The position numbers and the translations under genes are program-made. Source: Streptomyces olivochromogenes (lineage in GTDB: Bacteria > Actinomycetota > Actinomycetes > Streptomycetales > Streptomycetaceae). Taken from it: a DNA stretch of 64,000 nt. Shown in pieces: positions 56,990-64,000 of the stretch (its first letter is position 1; each line of letters starts with the position of its first letter). The notes beneath the pieces were generated by a model that saw only the letters and a program-made list of their open reading frames with translations, made no database searches and was not told the DNA's origin. The stretch spans positions 479,308-543,307 of the forward strand of contig NZ_KQ948451.1 of NCBI RefSeq assembly GCF_001514115.1. The letters run 5' to 3'.

Positions 56990-58014
56990 GACGGGTCCTG
57001 TGGGGGTACGGGTACGGGGGCGTCCTCGGGCAGCAGCTTCGCCTCGCGCAGTTCCCGCCAGAAGTCCTCCGGCACCGGCGTCTTGAACTGCTGTACGCAG
57101 TCGCGGACTTCGTGCGCCGAGCGGGCGCCGGCCAGGACGCTCGCGACGACCGGGTGAGCGGCGGGAAAGGCCAGCGCGGCGGCGCGCAGGGTGGTGCCGT
57201 GCCGCTCCGCGATCTCCTTCAGTCGCAGGGCGCGGTCCAGCAACTCCTCCGGAGCGGTCGCGTAGTTGTATGTCGCTCCGGGCCTCGGGTTGGCCAGCAG
57301 ACCGGAGTTGAAGGCGCCGCCGATGACCACCGAGGTGCCGCGCTCCTGGGCGGCGGGCAGCAGCTCGGTCAGCGCGGCGTGGTCGAGCAGGGTGTAGCGG
57401 CCCGCGCACAGCACCACGTCCACGTCCGTGTCGCGGACGAAGCGGGTGAGCATCTCGGCCTGGTTCATGCCCGCGCCGATCGCGCCGACCACACCTTCCG
57501 AACGCAGCCGCTCCAGGGCCGGATAGCCCTCGTGGAAGGCCTGCTCGGCGTGGTCGTCCGGGTCGTGGAGGTAGACGATGTCCACGCGGTCGAGGCCCAG
57601 GCGTTCGAGGCTGGCCTCGATGCCGCGTCGTACGCCCTCGGCGCTGAAGTCCCATACGCGGTGGTGCGTGGCGGGCACCGCGAAGCCGTCGGCCAGATCG
57701 TCGCCGCCCGCGTCCGCGCCGGTGGGCTCCAGGAGGCGGCCGACCTTGGTGGAGAGGGCGTAGTCGGAGCGGGGGCGATCGCGCAGGGCCACGCCGAGAC
57801 GGCGTTCGGAGAGGCCGATGCCGTAGTGCGGGGCGGTGTCGAAGTAGCGGATGCCCTCGGACCAGGCGGCGTCCACGGTCTCGTACGCCTGTTCGTCACT
57901 GACGGCGGTGAACAGGTTGCCGATGCCCGCCGCCCCGAAGGACAGGGCACTGACCTCGACACCGCTGTTCCCGAGCGTGCCCCGTCCGAGCTTGCCGCTT
58001 CCGAGCGTGCTCAC
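56986..58014 (-). CDS. Aldo-keto reductase, probable L-fucose dehydrogenase
   Basis: A 342-residue barrel enzyme. GTG 58014 overlaps the SDR stop. It shows LSFGAAGIGN, YFDTAPHYGIGLSERRLG (active-site Asp/Tyr), STKVGRLL (Lys), VYLHDPDDH (His) and the C-terminal VASVLAGARSAHEV. These match the D-threo-aldose/L-fucose dehydrogenase group of the AKR superfamily. The expected reaction is oxidation of L-fucose (or D-arabinose, L-galactose) to the lactone with NAD(P)+. The gene order with lactonase and dehydratase supports this. Confidence 0.85.
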   Translation of the reverse strand: MSTLGSGKLGRGTLGNSGVEVSALSFGAAGIGNLFTAVSDEQAYETVDAAWSEGIRYFDTAPHYGIGLSERRLGVALRDRPRSDYALSTKVGRLLEPTGADAGGDDLADGFAVPATHHRVWDFSAEGVRRGIEASLERLGLDRVDIVYLHDPDDHAEQAFHEGYPALERLRSEGVVGAIGAGMNQAEMLTRFVRDTDVDVVLCAGRYTLLDHAALTELLPAAQERGTSVVIGGAFNSGLLANPRPGATYNYATAPEELLDRALRLKEIAERHGTTLRAAALAFPAAHPVVASVLAGARSAHEVRDCVQQFKTPVPEDFWRELREAKLLPEDAPVPVPPQDPS

Positions 58015-58769
58015 TGGCCCACCGGCCGCAGTCGCAGTCCCTGCATGCCGCCGTCCACGGCGAGTGCGGTGCCGGTGGTGGCGCCGGACAGCGGGCTCGC
58101 CAGGTAGACGATGGCCCCCGCGACCTCGTCCGCCGAGACGAGCCGGCCGGAGGGCTGGCGGGACTCCAGCGCGGCCCGTTCGGCGGCCGGGTCGGCGGCG
58201 GCGTCGAGGAGGCGGCCGACCCAGGGGGTGTCGGCGGTGCCCGGGTTCACACAGTTGACGCGGACGCCCTCGCGAAGGTGGTCGGCGGCCATGGCGAGGG
58301 TGAGGGAGAGGACGGCGCCCTTGGTGGCGGAGTACAGGGCGCGCTGCGGGAGCCCGGCGGTGGCGGCGATGGAGCAGGTGTTCACGATGGCCGCGTGTGC
58401 GGATTCCCGCAGGTGGGGCAGGGCGGCGCGGGCGGTACGGACCATGCCGACGACGTTGACGTCCAGGACCCGGTGCCACTCGTCGTCGGCGTTGTCCTCG
58501 ACGGTGCCCTGGGCGCCGATCCCGGCGTTGTTGATCAGTACGTCGAGTCCGCCGAGGTCCGCGACGGCCGCGGCCACGGCCTCGCGCACGGAGGCGTCGT
58601 CGGTGACGTCGGCGCGGAAACCGAGCAGGGGCTTGTCGACCGTCGAGGGGTCCAGGTCGAGGACGGCGACCCGCGCCCCACGGGCGGCGAGCAGCTCGGC
58701 GGTGGCGCGGCCGATGCCGGAGGCGCCACCGGTCACCAGCGCCTTGAGTCCTTCGAAGTCGGCACTCAC
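58011..58769 (-). CDS. SDR, probable 2-keto-3-deoxy-L-fuconate dehydrogenase
   Basis: A 252-residue classical SDR. GTG 58769 overlaps the dehydratase stop. It shows [14 protein letters not shown] (about 11-24), [10 protein letters not shown], the Ser in [16 protein letters not shown] (YxxxK) and [15 protein letters not shown] at the end. The position between fuconate dehydratase and fucose dehydrogenase, and its likeness to KDF dehydrogenases, suggest the NAD-dependent oxidation of 2-keto-3-deoxy-L-fuconate at C4. That reaction is inferred from context. Confidence 0.82.
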   Translation of the reverse strand: MSADFEGLKALVTGGASGIGRATAELLAARGARVAVLDLDPSTVDKPLLGFRADVTDDASVREAVAAAVADLGGLDVLINNAGIGAQGTVEDNADDEWHRVLDVNVVGMVRTARAALPHLRESAHAAIVNTCSIAATAGLPQRALYSATKGAVLSLTLAMAADHLREGVRVNCVNPGTADTPWVGRLLDAAADPAAERAALESRQPSGRLVSADEVAGAIVYLASPLSGATTGTALAVDGGMQGLRLRPVGQ

Positions 58770-60136
58770 GCGGCTTCCCCCTTCTGCTTGTCGCTCGGCT
58801 GGCTGTCTGACTTCTGGTGGGCGAGGTCGGCGGCCCAGAAGGTGCCGCCGGGGTAGGTGAACTCCGCGATGGACTGCGGCCGCATGGTCGCGGAGAAGCC
58901 CGGCGCGGTGGGTGCCGTGTAGTGACCCTGCCTGATCACCACCGGGTCGAGGAAGTGGTCGTGCAGATGGTCGACGTATTCGATGACCCGGTCGTCGGTG
59001 GTGCCGGAGAGCGCCACGAAGTCGAACATCGACAGGTGCTGGACGAGTTCGCACAGGCCGACCCCGCCCGCGTGCGGGCAGACGGGCACGCCGAACTTGG
59101 CCGCGAGCAGCAGGATGGCGAGGTTCTCGTTGACACCGGCGACGCGGGCGGCGTCGATCTGCAGGACGTCGATGGCGCCGGCCTGGAGGAGCTGTTTGAA
59201 GACGACACGGTTCTGGACGTGTTCGCCGGTGGCGACCTTGACGGGGGCGACGGCCTCGCGGACGGCGGCGTGGCCGAGGACGTCGTCGGGGCTGGTGGGC
59301 TCCTCGATCCAGTAGGGCTCGAACTCGGCGAGGGCCTTGGTCCAGGTGATCGCCTCGTCCACGTTCCAGCGCTGGTTGGCGTCGATGGCGATCCGGATGT
59401 CGGGGCCGACCACCGAGCGGGCGACCCGGCAGCGGCGTACGTCGTCCGCGAGATCGGCACCCACCTTCAGCTTGATCTGCCGGAACCCGTCGGCGACGGC
59501 CTCGGCGGCGAGGCGGGTGAGCTTCTCGTCGCTGTAGCCGAGCCAGCCGGGCGAGGTGGTGTAGGCGGGGAAGCCCCTCTCCCGGAGGATCGCGGCGCGC
59601 TCGGCGGCGCCCTCCCGGCCACGACGGAGCAGTTCGAGCGCCTCCTCGGGGGTGAGGGCGTCCGTGAGGTAGCGGAAGTCGACCTGGCGGACCAGCCACT
59701 CCGGTTCGGCGTCGGCGAGCAGCTGCCACAGGGGCTTCCCGGCGCGCTTGGCGGCCAGGTCCCACACGGCGTTGACGACGGCGCCGATCGCCATGTGCAT
59801 CACGCCCTTCTCGGGTCCGAGCCAGCGCAGCTGACTGTCCCCGATCAGGTCCCGGGCGAGGGAGCCCGGGTCCGCGCACAGCTCGTCGACCGAGCGTCCG
59901 ACCACATGCCCGCGCAGCGCCTCGATCGCGGCGACCTGGACGTCGTTGCCCCGCCCGATGGTGAAGGTGAAGCCGTGCCCCTCGGGACAGTCGGCCGCGT
60001 CGCCGCGCAGCACGACGTACGCCGCCGAGTAGTCGGGGTCCGGGTTCATCGCGTCGGAGCCGTCGAGCTCGCGCGAGGTGGGGAAACGGATGTCGTAGGT
60101 GTCGACCGCGGTGATACGGGCGGCAGTTGGTGACAC
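58766..60136 (-). CDS. fucD: L-fuconate dehydratase (enolase superfamily)
   Basis: A 456-residue enzyme. GTG 60136 is the start (GAAAGG upstream). The capping domain contains [20 protein letters not shown] and [13 protein letters not shown], typical of FucD. The barrel has the catalytic-base lysines in IKLKVG, metal ligands Asp in IAIDANQRW, Glu in [10 protein letters not shown] and Glu in VATGEHVQN, and the base His in [16 protein letters not shown]. It dehydrates L-fuconate to 2-keto-3-deoxy-L-fuconate. Length and motifs agree with the characterised Xanthomonas enzyme, which works in the non-phosphorylating fucose pathway. The 85-base gap to the permease gene upstream contains short GGATCCGT repeats. 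Confidence 0.92.
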   Translation of the reverse strand: MSPTAARITAVDTYDIRFPTSRELDGSDAMNPDPDYSAAYVVLRGDAADCPEGHGFTFTIGRGNDVQVAAIEALRGHVVGRSVDELCADPGSLARDLIGDSQLRWLGPEKGVMHMAIGAVVNAVWDLAAKRAGKPLWQLLADAEPEWLVRQVDFRYLTDALTPEEALELLRRGREGAAERAAILRERGFPAYTTSPGWLGYSDEKLTRLAAEAVADGFRQIKLKVGADLADDVRRCRVARSVVGPDIRIAIDANQRWNVDEAITWTKALAEFEPYWIEEPTSPDDVLGHAAVREAVAPVKVATGEHVQNRVVFKQLLQAGAIDVLQIDAARVAGVNENLAILLLAAKFGVPVCPHAGGVGLCELVQHLSMFDFVALSGTTDDRVIEYVDHLHDHFLDPVVIRQGHYTAPTAPGFSATMRPQSIAEFTYPGGTFWAADLAHQKSDSQPSDKQKGEAA

Positions 60137-60221
60137 GGGAGGCCTTTCGGTCCGGGACAGGGGCGTACGGAGGGTTCCGTGGATCCGTGGGTCCTTGGAT
60201 CCGTACGAAGACGAAGGGAGG

Positions 60222-61256
60222 TCAGTCCTGGGCGCGGCCGGTGGTCACGCGGGCGATCATCAGGGCGACCAGGATGATTCCGCCGTAGATGGCCTGGATC
60301 CAGAAGGACGGCACCTGGGCGAGCGTGAGCAGGTTCTGCACCACGCCGAGGAGGAGTACGCCGGTCAGGGCGCCGAACATGGTGCCCTTGCCGCCGTCCA
60401 GGCTGATGCCGCCGATGACCGCCGCCGCCATCACGGTGAAGATCATGTTGTTGCCCTGGTTGGCGCTGATCGCGCCGACGTACCCGGTCTGCATGATCCC
60501 GCCGACCGAGGCGAGGACGCCGGCGACGACGGAGACGCCGAGCAGCATCCGGTCGACGCGGATACCGGCGGCGCGGGCCGCCTCCGCGTTGCCGCCTATG
60601 GCGTACAGGGCGCGCCCGACGCGGTGGTATTTGAGGATCAGTCCGGCAACCCCGAAGGCGACCGCGGCCAGCCACACCGACAGCGGGACCCGCAGGAAGG
60701 TGGAGGTGGCCAGCTGGAAGAACGCGTCGGGCATGCCGAACAGTGTCTTGCCCTTGGTGGCGCCGACCAACAGGCCACGCAGGACGATCAGCATCGCGAG
60801 GGTGACGATGAAGGCGTTGAGCTTGAACTTCACCACGAGGATGCCGTTGAAGGCGCCGATGACTCCGCCCACGACGAGGATCGCGACGAGGGCGAGCGCG
60901 GCCGACCACTCCGTGCCCCAGCCGGACTGCGCGGACGGCAGCACCAGCAGGGCGCCGACGGCGGGCGCGATGCCGACCACCGACTCCAGTGAGAGATCGA
61001 TCTTGCCGGTGATCAGCACCAGCGACTCGGCGAGGACCACCATCGCGAGTGCCGCCGAGGCGCCCAGGATGGAGATCAGGTTCCGTTCGGTGAGGAACGA
61101 GTCGTTGACGATCGCGCCGAGCACCAGGAGCACCAACAGGGCTGGCACAAGGGCGAGTTCGCGGGCCCTGCGGAGCAGTACGGTCTTGGCGGCCCGAGCG
61201 TCGGGGACGCGCGCGGAGGTGGGCGACGAGGCCGACGGGGCCTTCGTGTCAGCCAT
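60222..61256 (-). CDS. Sugar ABC transporter permease (RbsC type)
   Basis: A 344-residue permease. ATG 61256 overlaps the ATPase stop by eight bases. It has an N-terminal cytoplasmic tail of about 30 residues, about eight to ten membrane helices, [12 protein letters not shown] (about 83-94), [10 protein letters not shown], and [11 protein letters not shown] and [13 protein letters not shown], all standard for ribose/xylose-type permeases. A single permease forms the homodimeric channel in this class. The operon suggests import of L-fucose. Confidence 0.9.
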   Translation of the reverse strand: MADTKAPSASSPTSARVPDARAAKTVLLRRARELALVPALLVLLVLGAIVNDSFLTERNLISILGASAALAMVVLAESLVLITGKIDLSLESVVGIAPAVGALLVLPSAQSGWGTEWSAALALVAILVVGGVIGAFNGILVVKFKLNAFIVTLAMLIVLRGLLVGATKGKTLFGMPDAFFQLATSTFLRVPLSVWLAAVAFGVAGLILKYHRVGRALYAIGGNAEAARAAGIRVDRMLLGVSVVAGVLASVGGIMQTGYVGAISANQGNNMIFTVMAAAVIGGISLDGGKGTMFGALTGVLLLGVVQNLLTLAQVPSFWIQAIYGGIILVALMIARVTTGRAQD

Positions 61257-62742
61257 GGTCCACTCCTTCGATGGAGGCGATCAGCTCGTGGTCGTGCCAG
61301 CCCGCCGGGTGCTCGGCGACGACACGGCCGTGGAAGAGGACGAGGACGCGGTCGCAGCGGCGCAGGTCGTCGAGTTCGTCGGAGACGACCAGCACGGCGG
61401 TGCCGTCCTCGCTGGCGCTGTCCATCCGGGACAGCAGCGACTCCTTGGACTTCACGTCGACGCCCGCGGTGGGGTTGATGAGGACGAGGAGGCGGGGGTC
61501 GGAGGCGAGGGCGCGGGCCATGACGACCTTCTGCGCGTTGCCGCCGGAGAGGTCGGAGACAGGCTGTTCGGGGCCCTCGGTGTGGATGTCGAGGCGTTCG
61601 ATCAGCTCGGCGGCGAAGCCCCGCTTGCGGGCGGCGGAGATGAAGCCGTAGCGGCCGAGCCGGTTCAGGACGCTCATGGTGGTGTTGTCGCCGATGGTCA
61701 TGCCGGAGACGAGACCCTGCTCGTGCCGGTCACGCGGGACACAGGCGACGCCTGCCCTGAGCGCGGCCTGCACGTCACCGAACGACAGCCGCTCACCGTC
61801 GAGTCGAGCCGTTCCGCCGGTCGGGGTGTGCAGTCCGGCGAAGGACTCGGCAAGCTCGATCTTGCCGCTGCCGCTGGAGCCGGCGAGGCCGACGACCTCG
61901 CCGTGGCGGACGGTGAGGTCGATGTCCTCGTACGCGTCCGAGGTGAGCCCCCGGGCGTCGAGCAGCACCGGGGCGTCCGCGGCGACGGGCTGGTGCGTGA
62001 CGGTCCGCTCGGCGATCGACTCCCCCGCCATGGCCTCCACCAGGGCCGTGCGGGGAAGTTCGGCGACCGGCGCGGTGGTGATCCAGCGGGCGTCGCGCAG
62101 CACGGTGACCGTCTGGCACACCTCGTACACCTCCTGGAGGTGGTGCGAGATGAACAGGAAGGTGACACCGGACTCCTGGAGCGCGCGCATCCGGGTGAAG
62201 AGCCGTTCGATCTCCCGGTTGTCGAGCTGCGCGGTCGGCTCGTCGAGGACGATGAACCGGGCGCCGAAGCTGAGCGCCCGGGCGATCTCGACCATTTGGC
62301 GGTCCTCGACCTTGAGGTCGGCGGTGCGGGCCTGCGGGTCGACGTGCACGTCCCAGGTGTCCAGGACCTGCGCCGCCTCGGCCCGCAGCCTGCGCCAGCT
62401 GATGAAGCCGCCGCGCCCGACCGGCTGCCGATTGATGAAGAGGTTCTCGGCGACCGTCAACTCCGGTACGACGGTGGGCTTCTGGTAGACGCAGGCCACC
62501 TTGCGGCGCCAGGCGTCGCGGTCGGTGAGCGCGGGCGCGGGCTCACCGTCGAAGCGGACCTCGCCCTCGTCGGGAGCCTGGAGGCCGGTGAGGATGGTGA
62601 CGAGGGTGGACTTGCCCGCGCCGTTGCGCCCGACGAGGGCATGGGACTCACCGGGGAGAACGGTGAGCCGGCCGTCTTGGAGGGCGACGGTGGGGCCGTA
62701 CCGCTTGGCCACCCCCCGCGCCTCCACCAGTGGGGTGCTCAT
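61249..62742 (-). CDS. Sugar ABC transporter ATPase (RbsA type, two domains)
   Basis: A 497-residue fused ATPase. ATG 62742 overlaps the binding-protein stop (ATGA). The first domain has Walker A GRNGAGKST and Walker B FIVLDEPTAQLD; its signature position reads LKVEDRQMVE, not LSGGQ, as is usual in the RbsA class. The second domain has SSGSGKIE in the Walker A position and the intact signature DLSGGNAQKVVMARAL, then LLVLINPTAGVD (Walker B with Asn in place of the usual Glu region). Asymmetric degeneration is typical of RbsA homologues. It drives import with the RbsC-type permease. Confidence 0.9.
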   Translation of the reverse strand: MSTPLVEARGVAKRYGPTVALQDGRLTVLPGESHALVGRNGAGKSTLVTILTGLQAPDEGEVRFDGEPAPALTDRDAWRRKVACVYQKPTVVPELTVAENLFINRQPVGRGGFISWRRLRAEAAQVLDTWDVHVDPQARTADLKVEDRQMVEIARALSFGARFIVLDEPTAQLDNREIERLFTRMRALQESGVTFLFISHHLQEVYEVCQTVTVLRDARWITTAPVAELPRTALVEAMAGESIAERTVTHQPVAADAPVLLDARGLTSDAYEDIDLTVRHGEVVGLAGSSGSGKIELAESFAGLHTPTGGTARLDGERLSFGDVQAALRAGVACVPRDRHEQGLVSGMTIGDNTTMSVLNRLGRYGFISAARKRGFAAELIERLDIHTEGPEQPVSDLSGGNAQKVVMARALASDPRLLVLINPTAGVDVKSKESLLSRMDSASEDGTAVLVVSDELDDLRRCDRVLVLFHGRVVAEHPAGWHDHELIASIEGVDHG

Positions 62743-63806
62743 TTGACCGTGTTGCCCCAGAGCTTGGGGTCGTCGACGTTGTCCTTGGTCACCAGCGGCG
62801 CGGGCAGCTGGTCCTCCAGGATGCCGCTGGGCAGCTTGACGATCTCGGAGTCGTGGTCGGTCGGGCCGGTCTTGAACGTCTTCCCCTGCATCGCGGCCTT
62901 GATGTAGTACATGCCGTACTTGGCGTACGCGTCGGCCGGCTGGGAGACGGTGGCATCGATCTCGCCCTTGCGGATGGCGTCGAACTCCTGCGGGATGCCG
63001 TCGTTCGAGACGATCGTGATGTGGCCCGCCTCGCCGGTCTTCTTCAGCATGCCCTTGGACTTGAGGGTCTGGAGGGTCGGCGCGAGGTAGACGCCGCCCG
63101 CCTGCATGTAGATGCCCTTGATGTCGGGGTTGGCGTTCAGCAGGGTGTCGAGCTTGGAGGCCGCGGTGTCGGACTCCCACTTGGCGGGAATCTCCAGGAC
63201 CTTCAGCTTCGGGTAGTTCTTCTGCACGCAGGTGCGGAAGGCCTCGGAGCGGTCCCGGCCGTTGACCGAGGCCAGGTCGCCCATGATCTGCACGACCTTG
63301 CCGGAGGGGATCTGCTTGCCGAGGTACTCGCAGGCCTTCTCGCCGTACGCGACGTTGTTGGCGCGTACGACCATCGCGACCTTGCCCTTCTCGGGCGCCA
63401 CGTCGACGGCGACCACGGGCACGCCCTTGCGCTCGGCCTGGTCGAGCCCGGCGGCGATCGCGGCGCTGTCCAGGGGGGCCACGACGAGGCCCTTCACGCC
63501 CTGGTTGAGCTGGTTGTTGATGTCGGTGATCTGCTGGGACGGGTCGCTGTTGGAGTTGACGGTCTTGAGGGCGTCGACCCCTTCGGACTTCGCCATCTTC
63601 GGTACGTAGTCGTTGTAGGACTGCCAGAACGGCGAGGTCAGCAGGGGCAGGATCACCCCGACCTTGCCGGTGCCTCCACCGCCCGACGACACGGAGTCCT
63701 TGGTGCTGCCGCATGCCGCGAGCACGAGGGTCGCGCAGGCGGCCGCAGCCGCCGCACGCACTGCCCGCGACGCAATTCGCGTGTTCCGCACGTTTCTGCC
63801 GGCCAT
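62739..63806 (-). CDS. Sugar-binding lipoprotein (RbsB type)
   Basis: A 355-residue periplasmic-binding protein. ATG 63806 has GAGGAG nine bases upstream. The signal ends in the lipobox LAAC (Cys32). The mature protein has the family-1 fold: VGVILPLLTSPFWQSYNDYV, GVKGLVVAPLDSAAIAAGLDQA, KVVQIMGDLASVNGRDRSEAF and the hinge-linked second lobe ending PKLWGNTVK. It should deliver L-fucose or a related 6-deoxyhexose to the permease. It is the first gene of the fucose operon, 57 bases after the predicted promoter. Confidence 0.9.
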   Translation of the reverse strand: MAGRNVRNTRIASRAVRAAAAAACATLVLAACGSTKDSVSSGGGGTGKVGVILPLLTSPFWQSYNDYVPKMAKSEGVDALKTVNSNSDPSQQITDINNQLNQGVKGLVVAPLDSAAIAAGLDQAERKGVPVVAVDVAPEKGKVAMVVRANNVAYGEKACEYLGKQIPSGKVVQIMGDLASVNGRDRSEAFRTCVQKNYPKLKVLEIPAKWESDTAASKLDTLLNANPDIKGIYMQAGGVYLAPTLQTLKSKGMLKKTGEAGHITIVSNDGIPQEFDAIRKGEIDATVSQPADAYAKYGMYYIKAAMQGKTFKTGPTDHDSEIVKLPSGILEDQLPAPLVTKDNVDDPKLWGNTVK

Positions 63807-63882
63807 CTGACGGCTCCTCGTTGAGCGAGATCGATCGGGGGTGACGGTGCGTGGCCGAGCGTCCCGCTCAACCGGGACGAAT

Positions 63883-63897
63883 ATTTATCAGACCACT
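63883..63897. promoter_or_regulatory. Operator 2 of the fucose operon
   Basis: On the minus strand this reads AGTGGTCTGATAAAT, matching operator 1 at 11 of 15 positions (a full left arm and weakened right arm). It overlaps the A/T-rich -10 area (TGATAAATATT), so a bound repressor would block the operon promoter. Confidence 0.5.
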
Positions 63898-63946
63898 TCG
63901 CCTCCGCAACACCCCCGTGCGCCAAAATTTCCGCGTTATCAGCCGT

Positions 63947-63961
63947 AGTGGTCCGACCACT
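63947..63961. promoter_or_regulatory. Operator 1, perfect 15-bp palindrome (GntR/FadR-like)
   Basis: AGTGGTCCGACCACT is a perfect inverted repeat about a central C. Its TGGTC-N-GACCA core is the site form used by FadR-subfamily GntR regulators. Its centre is 64 bases from operator 2. Confidence 0.6.
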
Positions 63962-63969
63962 CTGGTGGT

Positions 63970-64000
63970 TAGACTGCGGCGCACCCGGCGACAGGAGGAG
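63970..64000 (+). promoter_or_regulatory. Promoter and ribosome binding site of a divergent gene beyond the window
   Basis: TAGACT (63970-63975) is a good -10, and AGGAGGAG (63993-64000) is a near-perfect ribosome binding site at the very end of the window. A plus-strand gene should start within about ten bases after 64000. Given the operators it is probably the regulator of the fucose operon, but the gene itself is not visible. Confidence 0.55.

Overview
The window is chromosomal DNA of an actinomycete, almost certainly a Streptomyces. The G+C content is very high and third codon positions are nearly all G or C, which produces long antisense shadow frames. GTG starts, ATGA/GTGA stop-start overlaps and lipobox or Tat signal peptides are common. 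There is a perfect CebR cellulose operator and an RmdA-type c-di-GMP enzyme. I see no rRNA, tRNA, insertion sequence, phage, CRISPR array or secondary-metabolite cluster. The order ornithine-lipid genes, sdhBAC, LysR, rmdA agrees with what I remember of S. coelicolor around SCO0920-SCO0930; this is recall, not an alignment.

Layout. 1-588 is the end of a DsbA-like gene. 721-9399 is an organosulfur acquisition unit: a cysteine-bearing leader peptide, a five-part oligopeptide-type ABC importer, an NtaA/DszA-type flavin monooxygenase, an alpha/beta hydrolase and an SsuE-type FMN reductase. 9.9-13.8 kb carries a Ser/Thr kinase, a DUF4232 lipoprotein and a Tat-exported deacetylase-like lipoprotein. 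13.8-18.2 kb pairs a sigma-like/zinc-finger/membrane/ricin fusion with a divergent CebR-controlled GH9 cellulase. 18.1-25.2 kb holds assorted metabolic genes: aldo-keto reductase, SDR, PIG-V-like transferase, luciferase-like oxidoreductase and a UvrA paralogue. 25.2-31.5 kb has ornithine-lipid acyltransferases, a non-classical succinate dehydrogenase and a divergent LysR regulator. 31.5-36.8 kb has an SDR, rmdA coupled to a DUF574 methyltransferase, and a Y-X4-D repeat lipoprotein. 37.1-47.5 kb is dominated by envelope genes: a proline-rich secreted protein, DUF4239, two paralogous secreted tail-anchored proteins, a class F sortase, a NodB-type deacetylase, LysX, a universal stress protein and a CapA-like lipoprotein. 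47.7-55.8 kb has an ECF sigma/anti-sigma locus, a DNA glycosylase, a SpoIIE-type phosphatase, a lipoprotein and a lipase-maturation-factor protein.

55.8-64.0 kb is a minus-strand L-fucose operon: an RbsABC-type importer followed by L-fuconate dehydratase, a 2-keto-3-deoxy-fuconate-type SDR, an L-fucose dehydrogenase-type AKR, a mutarotase and an amidohydrolase lactonase. All are joined by overlapping stop and start codons except for one 85-base gap. Two GntR-like operators lie upstream, and the window ends at the ribosome binding site of a divergent plus-strand gene.

Shared themes are nutrient scavenging (organosulfur, cellulose, fucose) and envelope modification (ornithine lipids, lysyl-phosphatidylglycerol, sortase, deacetylases). 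The least explained items are the sortase neighbourhood, the lectin-bearing sigma fusion, the organosulfur unit with an Asp-nucleophile hydrolase, and a quadruplicated ribosome-binding-site/GTG module at 54.2 kb.
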